Below, piece by piece: positions 19,491 through 30,888 of a DNA stretch of 64,000 nucleotides; the first letter of the stretch is position 1; every line of letters starts with the position of its first letter. The DNA comes from Usnea hakonensis. Taxonomy: Eukaryota; Ascomycota; Lecanoromycetes; Lecanorales; Parmeliaceae. The notes beneath the pieces were generated by a model. The model was given only the letters and a program-made list of their open reading frames with translations, made no database searches and was not told the DNA's origin. The stretch spans positions 1 to 64,000 of the forward strand of contig BLJB01000137.1 of assembly GCA_013423325.1 (NCBI GenBank), in the 5' to 3' direction. The translations under genes and the position numbers were made by a program.

Positions 19491-22400
19491 ATCGATGAGT
19501 TATAGAGAGTTTCACTCAATTGGGCCGATCCATCGGGTTACTGTACGCATGTAAAAATATTGTGTGGGATGAGGCAAAGAAAGAGTGTTTGGGAACCTGG
19601 TTCCAGTCCGCGGCGATGCGAGACCGAGGGCTGGTTTTCAGGCTTCGCTGTTGTTCCCTATTGACCGTACCATCTTAGCCACTTATCATAAACATGGACG
19701 AGTCGGCAATCTACAAACGCACTTGCATTTTCACGGAGGCTTCGGCTGCCCAACCACAGCCCCCACCACTATGCCGAAAAAGGCCCCGCCTCTACTACTC
19801 ATCGACTTTGCTCACGGCAGGCTCAGAAGCACCGAGTCTCTATACTCGCTATGCGGCATTGAAGCCAACATGAGAGTCGGGGTCTGCAGTAATCTCCAAA
19901 TTCGAGAAACGACAGTCGTTCCAGAAGAGCGAGAGCGCAGCCAAGCAATTGGCAGAGATGAATGCCGTTTCAGTTGTGCCTTTGATATCAGCAAGATCTC
20001 CATTGACCACACTCGTCTGTATGATGGCTACCGCAAGAATGATCACGGTGAGTCCGAGAAGAAAGGTGAGAACGAGCCTGACACGGCAACGTGACCTCAG
20101 GGTACACGAAGCATGCAAAACCCCCGAATGAAGTCAGATCGAGACTACGCCTCGGAAGAGCGGCGCTACAGAGGTCCGAGAGCTTCGTATCGCCTGTGTT
20201 CCCACTGGCGTTTTAGATAGTACTGGAAGGACATAGGAGCAGGAAATGCACCACTGATTCCCGTACGTCAATTCGTACGAGATGCTGACCAAGTGGTCTG
20301 CCTGTTTTGTCGAGATTTTAATCTGGTTGGCGGGACTTGGCTTCCATCCATGTCGCAGCTGATTCGGTCATGGTCGGCATTTCTATGGTCCAAATTGATG
20401 TCAAGATGTCGAGCTCATATTTCCCGGCTTTCTGTGCCATGTCTTGCAACTCCTCTTTCTTTCTCTAGGTCCACCAATCCAGAGCGCGCTCTTACCTACC
20501 AATCTTGCAACGACTGCACCTTGCATATGTGATGACGATGACGCGCTCGATGCGTTCGGAAGTTTTGGTGATGACGATATTTTCTGCACTTCAGGCAGGT
20601 TGCGTTTAGGGCAATTCCAATGGTGGAAATCGAAGTCTTGGTTGATGTGTTTGACAACGTTAGCGCTTAGGGCCAGGTGTAGAACAAGATGGCAACGAAT
20701 GTAGACGAGGTGGACATTGTACGAGTCGATGGTATCAGCACTTGCGCTACTGCTGAAGCTTCGATATGAGAAGTGGTAAATATGGAGTAGCAGGAGATAT
20801 AGTACCGAGGACAAATGGGCCAAATCGTAGACATTTGATTTGTGAACGGTGACGTGCAAAGGGAGAACCACATGTTTTGGGATGATGTTTGCTATGACAT
20901 GATGAGCAGTAGACATGCGGAACGTCATTTCGCAAATTCAGAAATGAGATTTCTGTAGGGGCCGCATTGCGCAGAGTTGTCTTTCACAGCCGGTTGACTG
21001 AGCTTGCTTATGATGATAATGATGTAAGGGATACTGTGCCGGGCTGTGGCCTCAGTATTTCCACTCAAAGCAACAAAATTCGGTCGAAGTGATAGAAGTA
21101 GTATGCGTACACTCTTCACACTGTAGCATGAATGACGAAGGAAAGATGCTGGCAACGTGTGATGGTGGAGGAGAAACCTGAATTGATATGTGGGGGCTGG
21201 GGGAGGGAGGTGGGATGGTGGCGGTGGAGGCATGAGTCCGCCCCTGACATCATAAGATAGGGAATAATCATACGTGAAACGTGGCTGGAAATAGAGAACA
21301 TTCGAGCATCTCCTGAATTGGATAATGGCGTAAGCTGAGAATGTGGGATGCTATTGAAGCTAGACGTATAGAAGTAGGTGTAAAGTACCCTACGAAGCGG
21401 GCAACTCGTATTTTTCGATTTAGCAGCAACGCGGACAGCTTGTTGAAGAGTGCCTATCTTGGGAAACATCAGTCGACCAGATGTTCGTAGAACTATCTCA
21501 ATGGCCCTTAGTCTCAGAATCTGAGTACCGAGGCTAGCTAGACTGTGGGTGTGATGATGTAGATCTGTGCAGGCTTGTCGGAGTTTCGGCGCTTTGATTC
21601 TAAGACCTCTCGCCTAAACATACCTACCTCTTACATTCAGAGATCAAGGATGTATTAGGCAAATCAAGGCAATACAAGGCAAAAATAAATCTGCACTGCG
21701 ACTTGCGCGTGTGTCAGAGCCAGCATGTCAAAGGCAAAGCTTAGCTTGGTCTCGTCCTTGATATGGAAGGGAATATGGGCCACGAAACAAGATGTATGCA
21801 AGGCGAAGGAACGAATGCAGGAAAGCATTGCATGATTGCACAATCAACTACATTAGATTTGGATTAAAGTTTCAAATATCTCTGAATGGAACGGAAGTAA
21901 TACTAACACGTTCTGCAAGCTTACTCTATCGGTTCAGCCGACCTGTTCAGAGTGGGAGTATCCTCCGTAACCTCTACCAGAGCGGGCAAGGTACCAGAAT
22001 GTATACGGAAGGTAAATCATTATCTTGATTAATAAAAGTATTTGATGATTCAAGTCAGTACTCCCCTGGCGATGAAAATGTCGATGGTGTGCACGTTTTC
22101 AGCCGTGGTGGTGGTGGGCAGCGGTCAAGATAGGCACTGATTGGCGGGCACCTGCATTAGTTGGGTCCTTTGAACGTCTCGTACTGACAGACTGACCAAA
22201 GAATAGAGGGCAGAAGGCCGTATGGACAATGACCTGCTGCATACTTTTTATTTTAGACTGGTGAATAATTTATGAATAAGAAATGAAGGGATGCTTTGTA
22301 TAGAGGTAGAATCAGAATAAAGGTTGAAGACGCTTAGTACTCCTACGAGTACCGCCCTGACGGCGCCGTTCCCAGCAACTTACTCTGTCATGTCTTCCGT

Positions 22401-23532
22401 GTTTGGGTGAAACTTTTACATCTCTATTTGCTCCAAGGAAAGGACGGTCCAGGAGTTGCCTGGAGGGTGAGAATGATTGAGACTGATGTACGGGTACCTT
22501 GGAAATAACCTTAGGGTAGGAAAGTGAATGCGACTCTAGCCAATTTGATCCTGACATCCCGGCAGTGGGGGTCCAAATCTAAGGTACGTACCTTAATAAA
22601 TAGGGTCCAAACTATCGTCCTAAGCGGACCCCCACCCCATCATACCTACCTTAATCGTCCCACAGACTTAGCGATCGAGATCACTAACGTTTTTGGTATT
22701 TTTAGTGTCACCAAATGACATGACTTTCTTACCATCCCCTCCATCATCTTGCAGCTTCAATTCTCTTCTTTCTCTTTCCTTACACCAGTCACCAATCAAT
22801 GTTTAATAAATCAACGTATCTATTAATGGTACCGACCTTAATCATGATAAGCCCTCATGCCAAGGTACCTTACTTACCTACCTCGGTGAATGGAATGGGC
22901 GTTTAATGCACACCATCCATCCCCAAAAGCCAAGGAAATATATCATTGTCTGCACAAAGAAACGGTTGGGACGATTAGGATGATTATTAATATTACCAGA
23001 TGATCGGTTGTACTCTTTTCTCTCCCACCCAGAATAGTGGCACACGAATCAGAGATGCAGAGAATCTGCCTGTCGACGAGAATGGAAGAAAGGACCGTTT
23101 ACCCGGGACTGGAATGCAATTCTTCCTAGCCTTTCCCAAGAAGCATCCAATCTCCATCTCGCGAACATGTGCATACCACTTACCACTATACCTTTTTCCC
23201 ACACCGCTGTTACCCTCGTGGAATGAGACATCCCAGTAAGGCGCAAGCGATCCAAACATTCGGGATATTTAGTATCTACCTAGGAGTTCTCACTATCGCT
23301 AAGCAACTTCTGGAACGCATGGTGATAGGGGAAGGGAATCCGTCGGAGTGGTTGCAACATGGACTTGTTGTCATTCCACTGCTCCCTCGTGTCAGCTCGT
23401 TCCCAAAGGTGTGGACGTGCAGGTGGGGGCCAGCAGGCGTGAAATGACTCTCTTTCAACTTCCAACTGGCATACTCTTTACCACTTTCCCAGCTTCCTCA
23501 GCCTCAGCATTCTCTCTGACCATTGAACAGAC
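19491..23532. other. Long intergenic region without a confident gene
   Basis: About 4 kb holds many short frames on both strands and one weak membrane-protein-like fragment at 19812-20118. Perfect palindromes AAGGTACGTACCTT (22581-22594) and AAGGTACCTT (22862-22871) are present. No frames could be joined into a recognisable protein. Confidence 0.4.
19812..20118 (-). pseudogene. Possible remnant of a fungal integral membrane protein
   Basis: A minus-strand frame encodes a basic segment followed by a clear hydrophobic helix (VLTFLLGLTVIILAVAIIQT) and a second weaker segment ending with FWNDCRFSN. The arrangement is reminiscent of one loop-helix unit of fungal rhodopsin-domain (PTH11-like) proteins. 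No neighbouring exons with further helices were found, so this is at best a fragment or decayed gene. Confidence 0.2.
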
Positions 23533-24701
23533 ATGTCAATCGGAATAGCCATCATTGGAGCTGGAATATTCGCCCGACAAGGTATCTATCTACCCTCTCA
23601 ATCCCGTGCCATCGTCAATGCCCAAATTGATGCAACATCTTTTGCCTAGAGCATCTCCCAGCCGTCCAAGCGATCCCTGGCTTCTCCCTCAAAGCCATCT
23701 ACTCTCGCTCCAAAGCATCCGCCGAGAAACTAGCCAAAAGAGCCGCCAAGCCGGTGGATATATACTACGACTCACCTACTACATCATCCCACGCCCTCGA
23801 TGATCTCCTTACCTGTCAAGACATTGACGCCGTCATCATAGCTTTGCCCATTTGCGTTCAGCCAGCCGTGATCCAAAAAGCCCTCAAGGCCGGAAAGCAC
23901 GTATTGAGTGAGAAGCCAATCGCCGAGGATCTGGAAACAGCTGCGCGATTAATAGAGTGGTATAAAGATTCGGGGCAGGAGGAGATTTGGAGTGTGGGCG
24001 AGAATTTCAGGTTCTTCGACCCCATCCTGTTTGCTGTCGAACAGATCAAAAAGCTTGGCGGAGAGCTGGTCACCTTCAGCGTTGATCTACATGCATTCAT
24101 TGACGAGACGGATGAGTTTTACCAGACGTCATGGTATGCTACACCAACCTCTTCCCAGTCCTGCCTCACGCTAACCACTTGTCCACTTGCAAGGAGACGG
24201 AAGCCAGACTATCAAGGTGGCGTCCTACTCGACGGTGGTATCCACTACGTTGCGGCCCTTCGATGTCTCCTGGACGCTGCAGGTCAGTCAGTCTCAAAAG
24301 TAAGAGCTTCTACATCCCTCATTGCAGAGAATCTTGCCCCATTTGATACGCTCAACGCCAACTTGACAACTGCGAATAAGCGCAACGGCACCTTCAACCT
24401 TGCCTATGGATCCCAATTCCAGCGTGAATGTCAAATGCGTTTGGTGACTACCAATGGTGCCGTGGCGGTGAGTCCAAGTGAAGTCATAGTATCGACCAAC
24501 AGTAAGAGGGCAACCCAAGACCAGAGGTTTAGATTCCCACCCGCTAGTGGAGTTGGCAAGGAGATGGTCGCTTTTGCCGAAAGCATCTTTACAAAAAAGC
24601 CAAATTCGCGGGGGTCTCCTGAACAGGCTTACCTTGACCTGAAGCTGTTGCAGGGCATGTTAGAGTCTGCTAAAGAAGATGGGGCCGCGAAGAAGATATA
24701 G
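23533..24701 (+). CDS. Gfo/Idh/MocA-family NAD(P)-dependent oxidoreductase
   Basis: Exons 23533-23581, 23650-24133 and 24194-24701 give 346 residues. Exon 1 encodes the Rossmann opening MSIGIAIIGAGIFARQ with GxGxxA-type glycines. Exon 2 continues EHLPAVQAIPGFSLKAIYS, then DIDAVIIALPICVQ and the family motif KHVLSEKPIA with the catalytic-region EKP. The C-terminal GFO/IDH domain includes GGVLLDGGIHYVAALR, where GxH lies near the substrate. Members oxidise or reduce sugars, polyols or similar hydroxyl compounds; the substrate here cannot be read. The short first exon explains why the open frame alone seems to lack the nucleotide site. The second intron (60 bp) has no stop and is in frame, so an unspliced form would be slightly longer. 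Confidence 0.9.
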
Positions 24702-25113
24702 GAGTTCGGCCTCACTTATACATGCAATTTTCTGGAGTTGGGGTCTGGGTCGAAGATGCCAATTTGCTCTATGCTGTATACACACCTACGTCCACGTACC
24801 GCAATTTACTCACCTGCTTCGTTTCAGCAAATTCGTCCTCATTCTCCGTAAGAATGTTACCTTGTGCCCTGCAGCCGCTCATCTATGAGGCCGAATGTTG
24901 TTCTTCTGTCCAATAATCAGGTATCAACGTCATCCTTCTCATGGTATTGTTGTTTCATCGTCATCCCACTCCAACTTATGATGCAAGCTAAATACATACA
25001 AGTTCCTGTCGACGGCTCTTCTCTTCCTTCCTGCTTACTCAATACTGCCTTGTCACCCTTTCTTTGCCAAACAATCTCCTCCGTTCCTATATCCCTACAC
25101 ACCACTCTATCTC

Positions 25114-25115
<2 letters not shown>

Positions 25116-25166
<51 letters not shown>
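25116..25166 (+). repeat. Poly-C run of 51 nt
   Basis: The plus strand is pure C from 25116 to 25166, about 415 bp past the stop codon of the oxidoreductase gene, and is followed by about 600 bp of C/T-rich sequence. Confidence 0.9.
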
Positions 25167-25169
<3 letters not shown>

Positions 25170-25400
25170 CGCTTCCCTCTCCATCCCCCTCCCCTCTATC
25201 TCCTCTCCCCCCCAAAAAAATAAGAAAAATAGGTATACAGGACGTATACTCAGGACTCTACAAAATCTGAGATTGGGAGTCTTTGATGGATGTGTATATA
25301 TAGCCTACCCGGCGTGGGAATGGGGGGGGTGGATGGATGGATGGATGGAATGTAGTCAGCCCCCTTGATTAGAAGTGTGCTCTGTTTACTAATTCCAATA

Positions 25401-26005
25401 TTTACATAGATACCGATCTGCCTACCTCCCCCCCCCTTTCTATCACCCCCCTCTTTACACCCTACCCCCCCCTTATCCTTTCCCCCCTCCTCCCCTTTTC
25501 CCCCCCCCCTTTCCCCTCCCCTCCCCTCCCTAACCCTTCCCTTACCCCCCCCCTTTAACCCCTTCCCCCCTTATCCCCCCTCCTCCTCCTACCCCTACCC
25601 CCTCTTACCGTTCCCCCTTCCTTTTTACCCCCTACCCCTTACCTCTCTACCCTCCTTTTCTATCCCCTTCCTTTCCCCCTGATCCCCCCTAATCCCTTTA
25701 ATCACTATTCCTACCTATCCCCTTTAATCACCATCCTATAACCATAACCATCCCCATCCCCATAAATATAAACATAAACATCACCATTCCTACCTATAAA
25801 CATAAACATATATCACCCCATCACCCCATCACCTCATCACCCCACCCTATCATCCTTTCTATAAGAACCCAGATCACTGCATCTGAAGCTGCGTGAAGAA
25901 GAGGAAGGAGGGAGAGAGGTATAGGGGTAGGGGGGATAGTAGGGGGGGGAAGGGGGAAAGGGAGGGAGGGAGGGAGGTACAGGGAGGGAGGGAGAGGGGG
26001 AATGG
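25401..26005. repeat. Pyrimidine block followed by purine block
   Basis: Roughly 25425-25730 is C-rich with T (C-runs broken by TT, TA or TTATC). Roughly 25897-26005 is G-rich with A (GGGA and GGGGTA units). The two blocks are roughly complementary in composition and run in opposite sense between the convergent oxidoreductase and SEC14-like genes. Confidence 0.6.
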
Positions 26006-26252
26006 GATTATGCCATGCTGTTGGAAGGGAAGATAATCTAATATGTGATAAAGGTTTTGTGGAAGAGGTGTCAGAAAGAACGAACGAGGTCGTCACATAA
26101 AACCGAGGAGGAGCGCTTTGCAATAGATAAATTATTAAGCTGCTTTCTTGCATGTTGGTATAAAAACAAACCCGCCTCTAAGCATGGAGTATCGTGAGCC
26201 CTGTCCGCCGTGTAGAAACAATTGAAAGAATAACGCTATCAAGGCACACAAA

Positions 26253-27881
26253 TCAGGCAAGCGGCTTGACTTCAGTAGGATCGCTGGGTGGTGTGAAGAA
26301 ACCCGCCTTCGTTCCCTCCATGTCGGTTGGCGGTGGGGGCATACTTGGGTTCTGTGGCTTGCTTTCGGGCGGGCCCCCGTTGGCGATTGGGTGCTGAGTT
26401 GGCTTGTTGCTAGGCACCAGTTGCTTACTTGTGGGTTGGCTTTTAGGAGTGAGATGTCCATTAGAGACGGGCTGGCTCTGAGATGTAGCGCTGGTTTGTG
26501 GGGCAGCATGACCGTTGGGAATGAGTCCATTCTGCAGCACGGATTGGTCGTTGGAGGTGGCGGGCCTGCTGGGAAGCGTGGTATTCTCTGTCGGCTGGCT
26601 TTGAAAGTTCATCGACTGTGAGCCAACATCTGTAGCCAAGTGCAGGACCGCGACCGGCTCCTTGCGCTGCTTCCCATTCAGATTCCCCACGCTCAGGGCT
26701 GTCATGTCGCCATCTTTACCTTGGTCTGCATCGATCCACCGGATGGGAGTCGCGATGAAGAAGGTCTCGGCATCTCCTGTCGATTCTATGGTCAGGTGTT
26801 TCCGGATGTCCGGGTCTAGATTGGGCAATTTTCCATATTCAAAGTCCAGCTCCCCTCCATACTTTCTTGGGATGTCTTCGACCTTGATAAAGGTGGATAG
26901 GGTCGGTAGTACATCATGCTGAGCGAGAATGAATATCTTTGAGGTGGTAATCGGGTCGAACCATTTCTTGATCCAGCCCCAGACGACAGGGAAGAAAGAG
27001 GGGGCGCCGACGATCTAGGGAAGGTCCGTTAGTATTTCTCCGATAGGAAAGACGCAATTGAGCACTCACGAATACTCGGTCGAGAATTTCCGGGTAATGA
27101 GCGGTGGCCAGTGTGCTCGCCTCTTGCAAGTGAACTCTGAGGTTCCAAAGTTGCTTCAGGCCAACGCTTGAGAGATCAACAATGTTGTTCGATTGATCGA
27201 CTGGCGTTTCCGGATGATGTCTCCCGGGTACAGAGGTGCAGAGGGGCATGACGAAACGGGTGAGGCTTTCGTAGAGGGCAAACAGCCGAAGCTTGGGGGA
27301 CTTGATCTTGGACTTGGAGGTAGTAGAAGCATAGGCGGAGATCTTCTTGCTGTCGAGCTTGCCAATGTCGTATACATATAATGGTATTCCTGTTTTATCC
27401 CTTCGACCGGTCCATTGGGGGTACTGCTAGCGTTAGTGTGACCCTCAAAGGAGAAGAGCGGGCCTTTGCGCTCACGAATTGCCTCATAGCCTTGTATTCA
27501 TCGATATCAATGTTCTCGTAGAGAGCGTCCAGCTCATTTTCCTTTCGCCATACTTCGGTGCCCTTGAATTGAGTGTAGGCATCTTGCGGTTTGAAGTTTC
27601 GCGCTCTCAGGAATCGGCTGGCGATGTGTTAGCCGTGTAGGAGGGAGGGCGGTGGGCGCATGCAACTCTTACACGAGGGTACCATCGTCATGACTGGCTT
27701 TTGTATCTGCTGTGGGGGGCGTGTAGCAGCCATCTTTGGCGCACAGGTTCTTGAATTGTTGAAAGGCGGATTCCTCGTCTGGGGTGAAATGGCCAATGTG
27801 ACCTTTGAGTCTGACCTCGAGATTGGAAGCTTCTGGGGGTGGAGGGCCTGCGGGAGGATTCTTGTTCTGAGTTCCGTTCAT
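26253..27881 (-). CDS. SEC14-like CRAL-TRIO lipid-transfer protein
   Basis: Exons 27881-27673, 27617-27476, 27423-27070 and 27014-26253 give 488 residues. The protein should bind and move phosphatidylinositol and related lipids between membranes in the cytosol. The CRAL-TRIO N-terminal part reads FTPDEESAFQQFKNLCAKDG, then HDDGTLVRFLRARNFKPQDAY. The lipid-binding part includes GIPLYVYDIGKLDSKK, YPEILDRVFIVGAPSFF, WIKKWFDPITTSKIFIL and IPRKYGGELDF, matching SEC14 landmarks. About 130 residues after the domain are Pro-, Ser- and Gln-rich and probably disordered. The region GLKQLWNLRVHLQEASTLATAHYPE matches the lid-side helices. Introns of 52-55 bp all keep frame. Nothing in the flanks indicates a pathway. 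Confidence 0.92.
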
Positions 27882-29079
27882 TTTGTCAACACTTGTAATA
27901 GTATGGTAGGAGTGATTATGTCAAGTTGGAGACAATGTTCGAGTAAGCAAGCTGTTTATATATCTCTGAGTCTGCAAACAGCGTAGTGGGAGAAGTCGGA
28001 AGAGACGAGTAAGTTTACCTCCGATAGCTGTGCCACTAAGGCAGCCTCAGCTCAATTCAGCAGTAATGCGTAATTGGTTTGGGTATGATGTTAATTATTC
28101 GTCGAAGGGTTAAGTATTTACATCCAAGACAGTCATGACGAGATGGCGTACGGGTCACTGGCAGTCTCCTTAGCCGGCGTGCTGGGCGTGTGTATTTAGA
28201 AGGGGTGAAGGGGGAGCATTGGGGGAATGCTGTAAGGCTGAAACCTCGGAGCGGATCTTTTCAATCCGAGCAATTTGACTTTAAGGCTGAGTTCTGAGCG
28301 CCAAGACACAAGCACGATAAGACAAGGGTCCGAGCACTCCGAGGGTCTACCCGGCATATCTTCAGGGGGGACGTACCTAATTAGTCCAGCCGAAGATTCA
28401 CAAAGGTACCTTAGACTTTGAGCATTGATATAGCTGAACCACACTAAGTAGGCTACTCATACCTAATATACCTAAGTATAAAAGCGAGGATTTGCCCTGC
28501 ATGGTGATCAAATTCACTGCATTTTGCCATGTGACTCTATGATTAACAAGCCAATTGCCATTCAACATGAAGAGTGTAAATATGCGGCTAGGCATTCCCC
28601 GAAAAAAGGTACGAGAAAGCGCCTATCAGTCCACACTCTGAGCCCTTATTCGACCACACCGGCCCCACCTTATACATGATTAGAATGTAAAATGCTGCAC
28701 ATGCGGAGTTGGAGCAAAGATCCTTTGTTCTCCCAGAATATCAGTTCCAGTCGCTTCATCAATGTCCGTGACGCCTCAGTCACAGTGGCGCCTTTTGCCT
28801 ATACATTCAATTACAATGTCTGCTCGAGCAAGACTCAAGATGTGGTGAATTGATGCCTCGTGCAGCCCGTCAAATCGAATATCGGATTTGTTCTGGTACG
28901 AGTCCGGCCGACCCCGCAGGTCATACTGCAGCTTGTGTGACCCAACGTGCCGCCTTATTATCCTTCAATCCCCTGCCCCAAAACTCTGCTGCATCAATCA
29001 CCACCTCTCAACGCCCGTGTCCCAGTACTAGTGTTGTATCTACCGTGTGACTGAGCCTCTACAAAACACAAGACTCGCC
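27882..29079. promoter_or_regulatory. Divergent intergenic region
   Basis: This 1.2 kb lies between the minus-strand SEC14-like gene and the plus-strand methyltransferase gene and should hold both promoters. It has a perfect AAGGTACCTT palindrome at 28403-28412. I see no supported gene. Confidence 0.5.
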
Positions 29080-30589
29080 ATGGCCGCCAACCCACCATCC
29101 TCTCCTCCTGGAGACAATATCATCCAGGCGGATCCCGATGTGAGCTTCATCTCTGGCATCAGCTGAGGGCCAAACGGTAGCTAACCGACTCTCAAGCTCT
29201 TCGATGCGTCTGATTCCAGCCTCGGGGATGATATGTACGCTTCGAGTCACTTTTCTGATGCCTTGGGTCTCATGTTATGCAGATCCAGCTACACCGCATC
29301 ACTGACTAGCAGCATTGAGAGGTATCCCGTAGAAAACGGTCGCAGGTAAGAGATCCTTGTGCATTCCTTTCAAAGCCCTGGGAAAAGACCGCTGATGACT
29401 GTCTTATTACAGGTATCATGCGTATGTGGTTTGAGTCCCTTCTTGGGTAAGCTGACCGTGATGGACGTGAAGTTTCAAAGACGGCAGTGTGTGCTTTCCG
29501 TACGATTTCCAAAGACAAAGACTAATCTCACGACCATCAGACTACGTATTGCCAAATGATGAAGTACGAAGCCTAAATGCAGAAGTACGATCACCACTGA
29601 CGCAACCTTTAAGAGTGAACTGGATCGCCTCGACCTCACACATCAAATGCTCCGCATAACAATGCGCAACAAGCTCCACTTTGCACCATTCAATGGCAAA
29701 TCCGCCAAGATCCTCGACGTCGGAACAGGCACGGGCATCTGGGCCATTGAAATGGCCGACGACTATCCAGAAGCTGAGATCATTGGCACGGACTTGAGCG
29801 CCACTCAACCCTCCTGGTACAGCAACTTGCCCGTTCAAACGCTTTCGTCAGCTAACATCCCAGGGTTCCCGCCAACGTCAAATTCGAAATCGACGACGCG
29901 GAAGAACCTTGGACGTTCCAAGACCGGTTCGATCTTGTCCACGCGCGCTATCTGGCTGCTGCTATTGCCGATTGGCCGCAATTGATGCGCCAGGCGTTTG
30001 CATTCACTAAGCCTGGCGGATGGGCGGAGTTTCAGGACTTTGATCTTACTTATTATTCGGAGGATGGGTCGCTGAGGGAAGATCAGAGTATTGCGAAGTG
30101 GATTACTACGTTGATTGATGCGGCGTATGGGTTTGGGAGGGATCCGTGTCCGGGGTCGAAGCTTGAGGGTTGGATGATAGGTGCGGGCTTTGAGAATGTG
30201 AGACGTGAGAAGTTTCGCTTGCCGATTGGTCCGTGGGCGAAAGATGGACATTTGGTATGCTCTACTCTACTCCTCGATATGTCGACGACTGTGATGTGGG
30301 AGATGTGGGTTTACTGACGCTAGACTAGAAAACGATTGGCGCTTGGAACTTGGTACAAATTGAAGACGGCCTGGAGGGATTTACTCTGAGACTCTTTACG
30401 CAGTTTCTGGGTTGGACGGCTGAGGAGGTGCATGTGTTGCTTGCCAATGTTCGGAAAGATCTGCGAGATCCGAAAATCCACGCCCAGTTCGATATGTGAG
30501 TTTATTCTGTCGTCGATTGTGGGAATAGCTTGCTGATTAGGGCGAAATGGAGGCACGTTGTCTACGGCCAGAAGCCCAAGATGGGATAG
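29080..30589 (+). CDS. SAM-dependent methyltransferase, LaeA/TAM-like, ten exons
   Basis: Exons 29080-29139, 29197-29234, 29283-29345, 29413-29421, 29473-29486, 29541-29563, 29614-29816, 29864-30254, 30329-30495 and 30541-30589 give 338 residues. The N-terminal part matches the fungal family (SSYTASLTSSIERYPVENGRRYH...KDGNYVLPNDE). The SAM site follows: ILDVGTGTGIWAIEMAD (motif I), IIGTDLSATQPSWVPANVKF, then DRFDLVHARYL and KPGGWAEFQDFD. The end, WRHVVYGQKPKMG, is the typical family ending. Members of this group include the regulator LaeA and many enzymes of unknown substrate. Three adjacent exons are only 9, 14 and 23 nt long; the phase fits, but cDNA would settle them. It is 12 kb from the polyketide cluster, so a link is possible but not shown. 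Confidence 0.85.
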
Positions 30590-30888
30590 CTGGTCGCGAA
30601 AAGCTTGTAGATTCAAAATGCTTGGGAGGTTATTTGTTTATGTCTGATGGAATAGCATTGCAGTAGCATTTATTCTGGAGTTGAAAATTCTGTCATTGAC
30701 GGCTAGGCTGTTCGCTAAACCCAAGATATCTCGAGTCCAAAAGCATCAAGAATCAAATCTTGACCCTGGTATGTTCATCTACGTGACTCACCGGGATTTT
30801 CTTGCAAGTTTCTCTATGCTTCAGACACGCCAATGCCCTAAAAGTGACATTCATATGATCGTACAACCAGACCCAACTATAATTACCG

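Larger units (their letters stand above)
24702..26252. other. Low-complexity region between convergent genes
   Basis: No gene is supported. The stretch holds a 51-nt poly-C run, a GGAT microsatellite at 25330-25349, a C/T-rich block to about 25730 and a G/A-rich block at about 25897-26005. Poly-Pro frames here are artefacts of composition. Confidence 0.7.

Noticed and set aside
20401..20928. 175-codon minus-strand frame
   Set aside because: Composition is irregular, no family motif or splice partner was found, and several overlapping frames are equally long.
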